Of a stretch of 30,254 nt of DNA, positions 16,201 through 22,182 are shown piece after piece. Numbering within the stretch: position 1 is the first letter of the stretch; each line of letters begins with the position of its first letter. This DNA is from an uncultured Candidatus Melainabacteria bacterium. Lineage in GTDB: Bacteria; Cyanobacteriota; Vampirovibrionia; Gastranaerophilales; Gastranaerophilaceae. Location: the NCBI GenBank assembly GCA_934757255.1, contig CAKVLL010000022.1, positions 1-30,254 on the forward strand, written 5' to 3'. The position numbers were made by a program, and so were the translations under genes. The notes below the pieces were generated by a model, which was given only the letters and a program-made list of their open reading frames with translations, made no database searches and had not been told where the DNA came from.

Positions 16201-19200
16201 TCAAAGAGTCATAATCTGCTGAAGTTACTTCAATATTGTCATCAATAATAATTTTCATTTCATCAGCAATATTTTTTAATCTATTTTCCGCATTCTCGTT
16301 TTGAATAGCTAAAGTTGCTTCAAGAGCTTCATTTAGACCTAAAACTCTTTCTTTAATATAATCAGCCTGTTCATCGTTCTTTTTAACAATATCATCAAAT
16401 AAAGATTCTATCTTAGCCTTATATTGTTCTAAATTTGATGCAACAGTTTCATCTATTCTGGCTGAAATATCAACCAAGCCATTTTCAATCTTAAAACTAA
16501 GCTCGTTATCAGAACGAGAGAAAAGCTCAGCTATAGAATTTGATAATTCTTCGAAATTAGTTTCTATCAAGTTGAATTGTCGAGTTAAATCTTCATCAAC
16601 ATTTTTATCAACATTTTCTAATCTGTCTTTTAAGTTCGCAAAATCTTCTGTAATAGAGTCAACACTATCTTTAAAGTTTTGCATATTTGTTTCATTAAAG
16701 CTATTTAAAATACCTTTTAAAGAAACAAAATTATCTAAAATCTTTGCAAGAGTTGATGTTAAAGAAGAATTTGTTTTTTCAGACATTAAATCAACACTAT
16801 TTTTTAAATCATCAAAACCACCTGTAATTTTATCGGTGTAATTTTGCATATCTGATGAAAATTCCGATAAATCCGATTTTAAAGTATTTACAGAATTATC
16901 AACTTCTGCACAAAAATCGTTTTTAATAAAGTTTACAACTTCTCTATTACCGCCTTCAACTTTCAAAGTTGTACTTGAAAGTTGTTCTGCAAGTTCTTCT
17001 ACATTAAGCCTTAATGTACCAATAATTTGAGCAATTTCACCCTTAAATTGTCCGATTAATTCTTGAGAATTTTGCAAACTTTTAGCATGTAAATTTTCAG
17101 TAGTAAACTTAATTTCACTAATTTTATCCGCATTTTCGCATGTAAATTCTTGTTTAAAATCAGAAATCTTATCTAATAAAGAATTCTTCAAAGTTGATAA
17201 CTTAACTTCAAAATCACTCTTTAAACCGTCTGTTGAAGATATAATATCGCCAATATTAGTGCTTAATGTAATATTATTAACATTTAAAGCTTCTTTTATC
17301 TCATCAAAATTATCTTGTACTTCAAGTAATTTATTATAAGAATATTTAATTTCTTCCTTTAAAGACTCAGTATTTTTAGAAATAGCAGTGTTAATACTAT
17401 CGATTTTATTAGAATTTTCTTTTTGAATTTGAATCAGATTGTTTTCAACCTGTGTTCTAATAACTTCAACTACATCACGAACATTCTCAACATAGTTTAA
17501 ATTGCTATCTTTAACAATTTCGGTAATATTTGCAAGCTTAACATCAATAGAATCAGTATTTAATTCTTTTTGAGAGCTTACATAAGAAATTACATCCATA
17601 ATAGATGAAGATATATTATCTAAAATTGGTTTTAATGCGTTTAAAGCTGATGTTTGTGCTTGCTTTAACGTATCTTCAACACTATCTAACTTACTCACTA
17701 AAAGTTCATATTTGCCGAATAAATCATTTGCTGATTTTTCAGCTTGTTCTGTAGTAGAATTTTCAAAAGCAGTTGCCAAATCTTGCTTAACAGCGTATAA
17801 GTCAACTCTTAAATCTTTAACTGCATTAACAAAATCCAAACCTAAAACATCTTGAACAGCAGATTTTAATTCAGCAAACTCGCGTTTAGAATTATTGACT
17901 TCTATTACGGAAGCATCTAATTTATAATCAATTACTCCGGACAATTCTTTAATATTTTTTATTTGTTCAAATAATTGACTTGAAGAATTTGCGACATAAT
18001 CCTCTTGTTTTTCCAAAGAACTTTTTAAACTATTCTCAAAAATAGCTAAACGGTCAGTAACGTTTGAAAAAATCGCGTTATTTGCAGATACATTGTTTTC
18101 GTCAATTTGTGATACAACAGTCTTTAAGTTTGCAATATCATCCGCTACATCATTGAAACTCTTTTCACACAATTTTGTCATTGTGTAGTGAGAATCTTTC
18201 AATTTTGAAATCAAAGAGTCTGCGTTATTAGAAATTTCGTTCAATGTTCTTGTTGCATTGACTTCAACCAATTGAGAAATTTTATCAGTAACAACATCAG
18301 TATGCTCTTTGATGTCATGCTCCATTTTTTCTAAGTTTGACATCAAGCTTTGGAAATTAACATTGATATCTAAAGCCTGCAAGTTTGTGCTAATTTTCTG
18401 AATTTCAGAAGACGCGTCAACAAGTGAATTTTGCAAATTTATTGAACCAGATGAAATATCTTTTAAAACAATTTCTAAAGAAGCTTTAAATTCTTCAAAG
18501 CTTTGATTTGTCGTTACTTCTTTTAAAGAAGTCTGCAAAGCTTCTAATTCATTCATTATTTTTTCTGAATTTTGGCTTTCGCTTTCAGAAATAACAGTCT
18601 TTAAACCTGCAATAATGCTAACTGACGCATCGATTTTTTCTGCTAAATTGTCTATCTTGTAGTACTTATCAGATAAATTGTTGATAGAGTCATTCAATTC
18701 ATGGTTTTTGGCAACTAAATCGCTCAACCATTTTTTAGCACCGATAACATCATCTTGACTGGCCAAACCTTTTAGAGCACCTTCAAGCTGATCATTCTTT
18801 TTATCCATCATTTGAAGTGCTGAGAGAATTGTGTTTGATGAGTTTACAATATCATCTAATTGACCGCCGAATTTATTGATTGCTTCTGATTGGTCAACGT
18901 TAGAAAGTGTTTTTATTAAAGTTTTAAAGTTTTCATTAAGACTTAATACAATCGAATCAAAGCCATTGCCTAGATGCTCTAAATCGTTTTTAAGTAGAGA
19001 TATACTTTTGATGATTTCTTTCTTTTGAGAATCATCAGAACGCATTGCATCGAGTCTTAAAGTAATGTCGGTTAGAGTTTCTTTTTGTGAAACAACTTCA
19101 CGTGAAAATACAGATAAATTTGTAGCAACAATATCAAATAATTCTTTTACTTCGCTAGATTTTAATGTATCTGCGCTATTTTTAAGCAAGTTTGAAAATA

Positions 19201-19456
19201 AAGATTCTATTGCACCAAATTTTGAAATTAGAACGTTATGGCGCTCGTCTAAATTTTGTTTCAACTCAGACAAAAAGATTTTGATAAGGTCAATATCTTC
19301 TTCAGTATTTATTTTTTCCAACTTAGAATTAATTCCAGCAAGAAGTTTGTCAACATCAGAAGTATTCAATATACCTTGTGCTCTTATTGAATTTAACAAG
19401 GTTTTTATTGTATCAAAATTCTCTGTAATCTCCGAAAAATTATTTATTTCTGCCAT
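13271..19456 (-). CDS. 2061-aa giant coiled-coil protein
   Basis: One uninterrupted reading frame of 6186 nt. Nearly the whole product is predicted to be alpha-helical: heptad-like hydrophobic spacing, rich in Asp/Glu/Lys/Asn/Ser/Leu, very few prolines, only two tryptophans that I find (about residue 245 and W1902), scattered cysteines. I see no signal peptide, membrane segment, Walker motif or enzyme domain. Motifs of the type LKxxLxxxSxxLxxxLxxxIDxL recur without strict repeat length. The part near 1850-1930 (NKLGAINSMIQSGAKTNQVF, then YLAEWVDKAGEQITTI) is the least repetitive and could be a conserved module. It is probably a cytoplasmic fibrous or scaffold protein. It has its own promoter and heads an operon with an FAD oxidase, cutA and a peptidase-like gene. 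Confidence 0.85.
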   Translation of the reverse strand: MAEINNFSEITENFDTIKTLLNSIRAQGILNTSDVDKLLAGINSKLEKINTEEDIDLIKIFLSELKQNLDERHNVLISKFGAIESLFSNLLKNSADTLKSSEVKELFDIVATNLSVFSREVVSQKETLTDITLRLDAMRSDDSQKKEIIKSISLLKNDLEHLGNGFDSIVLSLNENFKTLIKTLSNVDQSEAINKFGGQLDDIVNSSNTILSALQMMDKKNDQLEGALKGLASQDDVIGAKKWLSDLVAKNHELNDSINNLSDKYYKIDNLAEKIDASVSIIAGLKTVISESESQNSEKIMNELEALQTSLKEVTTNQSFEEFKASLEIVLKDISSGSINLQNSLVDASSEIQKISTNLQALDINVNFQSLMSNLEKMEHDIKEHTDVVTDKISQLVEVNATRTLNEISNNADSLISKLKDSHYTMTKLCEKSFNDVADDIANLKTVVSQIDENNVSANNAIFSNVTDRLAIFENSLKSSLEKQEDYVANSSSQLFEQIKNIKELSGVIDYKLDASVIEVNNSKREFAELKSAVQDVLGLDFVNAVKDLRVDLYAVKQDLATAFENSTTEQAEKSANDLFGKYELLVSKLDSVEDTLKQAQTSALNALKPILDNISSSIMDVISYVSSQKELNTDSIDVKLANITEIVKDSNLNYVENVRDVVEVIRTQVENNLIQIQKENSNKIDSINTAISKNTESLKEEIKYSYNKLLEVQDNFDEIKEALNVNNITLSTNIGDIISSTDGLKSDFEVKLSTLKNSLLDKISDFKQEFTCENADKISEIKFTTENLHAKSLQNSQELIGQFKGEIAQIIGTLRLNVEELAEQLSSTTLKVEGGNREVVNFIKNDFCAEVDNSVNTLKSDLSEFSSDMQNYTDKITGGFDDLKNSVDLMSEKTNSSLTSTLAKILDNFVSLKGILNSFNETNMQNFKDSVDSITEDFANLKDRLENVDKNVDEDLTRQFNLIETNFEELSNSIAELFSRSDNELSFKIENGLVDISARIDETVASNLEQYKAKIESLFDDIVKKNDEQADYIKERVLGLNEALEATLAIQNENAENRLKNIADEMKIIIDDNIEVTSADYDSLKAKLADFTLEMSSLNKTLSSNLKHQLDDIAKCIDSGLEVQASNIESKFDEITNKTQLIDVKLNEVDESVLENINDLSCKFEHLKAEINEISQNLTNTFKQDVSENLTNGIEGLYEKMQSLFETISLNFTTHLDNENSKILEDLTAKTVEFKAAFETLNDRLDKDEISQMNVFQAHIKELSGTFSTLIEEAKNVTKSEVSTISKTLIDNSKDLFNGVEQTIEDKLTNILTATADISADELQSMEAFTNQILKQVEVNKQNVISCRDLIVELVQKECELVSEDIEKETDVIVKDIIEQFNLFKGIQKDELDKLTVHVESSIEDYIFNYVNELKSYLDIKTDSTVMNQKLDNIQSELNNTVDDMLSTMNKFLEASVFSSAMSDLRTANEILVSSTADKLNKQINDFVLENVTNKLDDKLNLFDKKFTDTIVDKYEEIKMISSQYNQSFENIKTSVGEILDEFKSTKNEINATMQTIMDGISNSINSLNVSFADLKEQILNKSFDEVFQASLNNQISGIENLVKEQFGYLEDISDLCCNNLPELTEMNTLVKYGIQQSIKDLANKVDAQDISLNEEISKLKSDIITQFLNIFNQISFVAEQEEILDFIQEKHSELITILSHIVTTIDNVDTVKDNVAVVDNKIDSLKEDIDLINEKITSIISSDGDIDYVYSLQDLESDIANLRLVLNEMKSGNNSKELEELVTSTNDIYKLVESLKTEMPKFEYDEFKKDFETLSEDIVSISTRTNKLILASDESHKCLQDNLQEFKLVINDLDERTRNFAHEAGIDRLDNKLGAINSMIQSGAKTNQVFNQVFEYLAEWVDKAGEQITTISDKVETLDDIGQIKVMLEDLKAEAEDNTESTELIEALSNVFEKQAKRISSLEAKLDRVIVETTISNKNSKIDMTPFENTLNSFLVAIDDKMSSQQDKINSLESKLEEVMTKIDPKDTAQLTKKVGGMDRQIAKLNKSIEKIASHVVEK

Positions 19457-19492
19457 ATACTTACTCTAATCCCACATTCTACATTCATACAT

Positions 19493-19521
19493 ATTATATA
19501 ATAATATAAAAATACTGGCAA
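19493..19521 (-). promoter_or_regulatory. Promoter for the giant coiled-coil gene operon
   Basis: On the minus strand TTGCCA (19516-19521), a 17-nt spacer and TATAAT (19493-19498). The +1 would be near 19486, about 30 nt before the ATG. The ribosome-binding site is weak (GAG about 9 nt from the ATG). Confidence 0.6.
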
Positions 19522-19571
19522 ATACTAATCATTTGTAATATTTTGTTAAGTTAGGTAAATTTTTTTCTATC

Positions 19572-19605
19572 AAAAAGTAGCACTCTTTTTAGAATGCCAC
19601 TTTTT
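19572..19605 (-). terminator. Terminator downstream of the SPFH gene
   Basis: On the minus strand AAAAAGTGGCATTC pairs with GAGTGCTACTTTTT: 14 bp including two wobble pairs in the RNA, a 6-nt loop and an arm ending in five Us. It lies about 20 nt after the SPFH stop. The plus strand also ends in T-rich sequence, so it could act both ways. Confidence 0.75.
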
Positions 19606-19624
19606 CTTTTCTAATAAAATTTTT

Positions 19625-20596
19625 TTAATTTTTATCGAACATTTGCTTAATGCCATCAACTGAACTTAATATTCCTGTAGCTTCGTAAGGCATATAAACA
19701 ACCTTGTTGTCTTGACCGCTTGTAATTGCTTGCATTGTTTCTAAATATTTCATCGCGATTAAATATTTATCCGGCTGACCTTTATCAGCTAAAGCATTGA
19801 TAATTCTCTGAATAGCTTCTTTCTCGCCGTCAGCTTCCAAAATTCTAGCTTGAGCAACACCTTCTGCACGCAAAATGTTTGCTTTCTTTTCGCCTTCAGC
19901 TCTATTAATAGCAGCTTCCTTTTCACCTTCTGCTTTTAATACTGCAGATTTTTTCAAACCTTCTGCTTCAAGAATAGCTGCACGTCTATCTCTTTCTGCC
20001 TTCATTTGTTTTTCCATTGCTGATTGGATATCAGTAGGTGGAATAATGTCTTGAAGTTCAACTCTGTTAACTTTTACACCCCATTTATTTGTAGCGTCAT
20101 CCAAAATTGCTCTAAGTTCATGGTTGATTTTATCTCTTGAAACTAAGCTTTCATCTAAATCAAGTTGACCAACAAGGTTTCTCAAGTTTGTTTGTGTCAG
20201 TTTTTCTATAGCTTCAGGTAAATTTTGAATTTCATAAACGGCTGATTTAGGGTCAACAATTTGAAAATACAAAAGCGCGTTAATGCTGATTGAAACGTTA
20301 TCTTTTGTAATTACATTCTGACGCGGAAAATCATAAACAGCTTCTCTCAAGTCAATCTTGGTTCTTTTTTGAATAACAGAATAACTTGAACCATCAAATC
20401 CCTTTTGAGTAACTTTCCAATCAATTGCACGAGGTGCTTCAATAACAGGTATAATAAAATTAAAACCTGATTGAAGAACTCTGTCGAATTTACCCAAACG
20501 TTCAATGATAACTACTTCTGCCTGTTGCACAATAACAACACCTTTTGATACAAAAACGAGTGCTAGGGCAATCAAAAAAATTGATAATGAAATCAT
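19625..20596 (-). CDS. SPFH/band-7 membrane protein (stomatin/QmcA-like)
   Basis: A 323-aa protein anchored by one N-terminal hydrophobic helix (ISLSIFLIALALVFVSKGVV), followed by the SPFH domain (QQAEVVIIERLGKFDRVLQSG, the bacterial stomatin start; AIDWKVTQKGFDGSSYSVIQ; TKDNVSISINALLYFQIVDP; LDESLVSRDKINHELRAILD; WGVKVNRVELQDIIPP). A coiled-coil with repeated AEGEKxA units (about 220-265) and a C-terminal segment follow. Family members form cage-like oligomers on the membrane and are linked to protease regulation and membrane microdomains. AGGAGAG precedes the ATG. It lies 9 nt after nfeD, the usual partner of this family. Confidence 0.93.
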   Translation of the reverse strand: MISLSIFLIALALVFVSKGVVIVQQAEVVIIERLGKFDRVLQSGFNFIIPVIEAPRAIDWKVTQKGFDGSSYSVIQKRTKIDLREAVYDFPRQNVITKDNVSISINALLYFQIVDPKSAVYEIQNLPEAIEKLTQTNLRNLVGQLDLDESLVSRDKINHELRAILDDATNKWGVKVNRVELQDIIPPTDIQSAMEKQMKAERDRRAAILEAEGLKKSAVLKAEGEKEAAINRAEGEKKANILRAEGVAQARILEADGEKEAIQRIINALADKGQPDKYLIAMKYLETMQAITSGQDNKVVYMPYEATGILSSVDGIKQMFDKN

Positions 20597-20605
20597 AACT
20601 CTCTC

Positions 20606-21028
20606 CTAAATTTTTGTTACATACATTATTAAACTGTCATTTCTTAATATTTTAACTTCAGCTCCTGCCGGAATTACTTCACCATTTTCACATCTGGCTT
20701 CCCAACGTTCACCATAAATTGTAATAACACCGCGCTCTGCCGTAATTTCTTCTGCTACTTTTGCGATTTTACCTATGTATTTTCCTTCAATTCCGGTTTC
20801 TGTGTCTTTAGAATGGCGCCTTAAAAGAATTGGTCTTAAAAATGCAAAAGACAGGAATGACAACATGAAAAACACAATAACTAAAGCAAATTTATTCAGC
20901 GTAATTAAAGAAAATCCTGCTGTAATAAAAGCTGCTAGAGCGAAGTTTAAAAAAAACATGCTTGGTGTAAAAATCTCAAGTATTACAAATGCAATACCGA
21001 CTACACATAAAAATTGCCATGCTAACAA
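20606..21028 (-). CDS. NfeD-like membrane protein
   Basis: About 140 aa. Three or so hydrophobic segments (LAWQFLCVVGIAFVILEIFT; FFLNFALAAFITAGFSLITL; FALVIVFFMLSFLSFAFLRP) are followed by a C-terminal OB-fold (GKIAKVAEEITAERGVITIY, GERWEARCENGEVIPAGAEV, then KILRNDSLIMYVTKI), the short NfeD1b arrangement. I chose the TTG at 21026-21028 as start because AGGAG lies 7 nt upstream of it. A GTG at 21082 would add 18 residues with no good ribosome-binding site. It precedes the SPFH gene, the well-known NfeD/stomatin operon pair. Confidence 0.85.
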   Translation of the reverse strand: MLAWQFLCVVGIAFVILEIFTPSMFFLNFALAAFITAGFSLITLNKFALVIVFFMLSFLSFAFLRPILLRRHSKDTETGIEGKYIGKIAKVAEEITAERGVITIYGERWEARCENGEVIPAGAEVKILRNDSLIMYVTKI

Positions 21029-21090
21029 GATAATTCTCCTAAATATTTGTAAGTTGATAAAACATATTTCCACCTTCTGCACTACTGCCT

Positions 21091-21388
21091 AGTAAAACAA
21101 AGCAGTCTTGAACCTCCATGGATAGGGAGGTCACAGCTGTTAGCGAAGCTTCGCTGAGCTTGCAGATGTGGGTGGGTTTCTATAATTCTTTATAAATTAT
21201 TTATTCCCTATGGGCTGATACCCATCCCGTCCTGTCTTGGATTATTCGGGCGAACATAACACTCCAATAACAACAAATCCTTACGGATTTTTCTTGTTAT
21301 TTCCATGTTATTTGCTCTTACGGGCTTTCGCCCTACCGAAAATCCGCTTCCCTAACAGGGGAAGGAGTTTATGCGACCTTGTTTTACT
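21091..21388 (+). repeat. 298-bp MITE-like element with terminal inverted repeats (repeat copy 2)
   Basis: The ends are a perfect 10-bp inverted repeat: AGTAAAACAA (21091-21100) and TTGTTTTACT (21379-21388). Inside are a hairpin (ACCTCC with GGAGGT around 21112-21131), a GC-rich region with GGGTGGGT that can pair with ACCCATCCC, and the 116-bp core (21233-21348) shared with 8511-8626. It has no transposase and no credible ORF. It fills most of the gap between DUF1858 and nfeD (21029-21426). I cannot define a target-site duplication with confidence. Confidence 0.65.
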
Positions 21389-21426
21389 GTATTGTATGCA
21401 TCTTGTAGAGATAGTGTTGTTTATAA

Positions 21427-21627
21427 CTATTCTTTAATTAAAGAATTGATTTCTGCAACCATTTCATCAGCATCAAATCCATGAACTTTAGCGCCAGCTT
21501 CAAGGTTTTCGAAGTGTGCAGCTGCGCAACCGATACAGCCCATGCCATATTTTTGAAAAACTGCAACTGCTTCAGGATGTTGTTGAACAATTTCCATAAT
21601 TCCCATTTCTTTAGTAACTTTTGCCAT
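21427..21627 (-). CDS. DUF1858-domain protein
   Basis: A 66-aa protein matching the DUF1858 domain over its whole length: VTKEMGIMEIVQQHPEAVAV, FQKYGMGCIGCAAAHFENLE, then GFDADEMVAEINSLI. The C31-x-x-C34 motif (GCIGC) and the PEA/FQKYGMGC pattern are diagnostic. In other proteins this domain accompanies hybrid-cluster or sulfur/redox proteins, and as a stand-alone gene it is common in anaerobes. Its biochemical role is not established. AAAGGA lies 7 nt before the ATG. An inverted repeat lies just upstream at 21645-21679. Confidence 0.9.
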   Translation of the reverse strand: MAKVTKEMGIMEIVQQHPEAVAVFQKYGMGCIGCAAAHFENLEAGAKVHGFDADEMVAEINSLIKE

Positions 21628-21644
21628 TTTTTATCCTTTCTTTT

Positions 21645-21679
21645 GTTTTTTATAAGCCAAAACATTGACTTATAAAAAC
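21645..21679 (-). promoter_or_regulatory. Inverted repeat upstream of DUF1858
   Basis: GTTTTTTATAAGCC (21645-21658) and GACTTATAAAAAC (21667-21679) form an AT-rich stem of about 12 bp with one bulge and one wobble, with an 8-nt loop. It lies 17 nt upstream of the DUF1858 start and between divergent genes. It could be an operator or a 5'-UTR hairpin. No U-run follows on either strand, so I do not call it a terminator. Confidence 0.4.
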
Positions 21680-21731
21680 AAATAATTAAATCAATATCGT
21701 GATTATAACATAGTTGAGAAAGGAATTAAAT

Positions 21732-21881
21732 ATGCAATTTATTAAGAATTTTTTCAAAAATGATTCAGTTATTGGTTTATGCGGACTTAAAAAGAAAACA
21801 GAGTATGTTTACATCGAAGTTCCTAAAAGTTACAAGAAAACTTATATTCCTAATACAAATGAAAATTATTTGCTTATTTAA
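21732..21881 (+). CDS. 49-aa hypothetical protein
   Basis: Not recognised. The 50-codon ORF has AAAGGA about 7 nt before the ATG. The product starts MQFIKNFFKNDSVIGLCGLK and continues with a Tyr/Lys-rich segment (YVYIEVPKSYKKTYIPN). It is basic, has no signal peptide and has one cysteine. A TATAAC sequence about 25 nt upstream could be a -10 box. The next promoter begins 34 nt after its stop. Confidence 0.5.
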   Translation: MQFIKNFFKNDSVIGLCGLKKKTEYVYIEVPKSYKKTYIPNTNENYLLI

Positions 21882-21915
21882 GTTCGAAGAGGTTGAAATA
21901 ATAAGAGATTTTAAT

Positions 21916-21944
21916 TTGACAAATAAAAAAATCTGTATTAAAAT
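21916..21944 (+). promoter_or_regulatory. Near-consensus promoter of the Trp-leader unit
   Basis: TTGACA (21916-21921), a 17-nt spacer and TAAAAT (21939-21944). The +1 is expected near 21951. It is the best sigma-70 promoter in the window, and its -10 box and start site are covered by the palindrome at 21941-21978, as expected for a repressed promoter. Confidence 0.7.
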
Positions 21945-21978
21945 TTCCTTGTACCGATATATCGATACAAGGAAATTT
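21941..21978. promoter_or_regulatory. 38-bp palindrome over the -10 box and start site (candidate operator)
   Basis: AAATTTCCTTGTA (21941-21953) mirrors TACAAGGAAATTT (21966-21978), around CCGATATATCGA. 18 of 19 base pairs match; only 21954/21965 fails. Its position over the -10 and +1 suggests a repressor site. If transcribed from about 21951, the 3' half can still fold on itself and holds the leader peptide's AAGG ribosome-binding site, so a 5'-UTR hairpin role is also possible. Confidence 0.6.
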
Positions 21979-21981
21979 ATT

Positions 21982-22032
21982 ATGAATAACACAATTATTA
22001 TAAATAGAAGTTGGTGGCGTGGGTTAGTTTAG
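21982..22032 (+). CDS. 16-aa leader peptide with tandem tryptophan codons
   Basis: The ORF is MNNTIIINRSWWRGLV followed by TAG. TGG TGG is at 22012-22017, five codons before the stop. AAGG lies about 9 nt before the ATG. The form (short peptide, two adjacent Trp near the end, then Arg and a few residues) matches trp operon leader peptides such as the E. coli TrpL ending GWWRTS. It lies about 30 nt after the predicted +1 and directly before the alternative RNA hairpins. A ribosome stalled at the Trp codons would cover the GGGTTAGTT segment (22021-22029). Confidence 0.7.
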   Translation: MNNTIIINRSWWRGLV

Positions 22033-22136
22033 AACTACCCAAATTTTCACTGTTCTAATTTACTATCGAGGGTAGTTCAACCTGATTGGTTTTGTCTACT
22101 CTAAAGCTTGTGTAAATGAATGTAAACAAAATTTTT
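22021..22136 (+). promoter_or_regulatory. Trp-type transcription attenuator (alternative hairpins)
   Basis: Segment 1, GGGTTAGTT (22021-22029), pairs with segment 2, GAACTACCC (22032-22040), with one bulge. Segment 2 pairs perfectly over 9 bp with segment 3, GGGTAGTTC (22070-22078). Segment 3 can instead pair with CTACTC (22096-22101) around an inner AACC/GGTT hairpin. A further stem, GTTTTGTCTAC (22089-22099) with GTAAACAAAAT (22122-22132), is followed by TTTT and is the likeliest terminator. CTTGTGTAAA (22107-22116) with TTTTCACAAG (22156-22165), then TTTT, is another candidate. The exact terminator is uncertain; the mutually exclusive 1:2 and 2:3 pairings are clear. Confidence 0.6.
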
Positions 22137-22182
22137 CAGGTAAGACAAATTTTAGTTTTCACAAGTTTTAGGAATATAGATT

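Noticed and set aside
13368..19469. Several plus-strand ORFs of 75-134 codons antisense to the giant coiled-coil gene
   Set aside because: They have no ribosome-binding sites and show the Ser/Leu/Phe-rich composition expected of the complement of a Lys/Glu/Asp-rich gene.
21438..21665. 75-aa minus-strand ORF overlapping the DUF1858 gene
   Set aside because: It is out of frame with a clear DUF1858 domain that has its own ribosome-binding site.
21951..21968. TrpR operator
   Set aside because: GTACCGATATATCGATAC has outer GTAC/TAC resemblance to trpO but lacks the ACTAG half-sites, so the regulator is left unnamed.
21982..22182. T-box riboswitch (Trp) instead of a leader-peptide attenuator
   Set aside because: I do not see the T-box core (AGGGTGGNACCGCG) or a specifier stem; the Trp codons are in a translated frame with its own ribosome-binding site.
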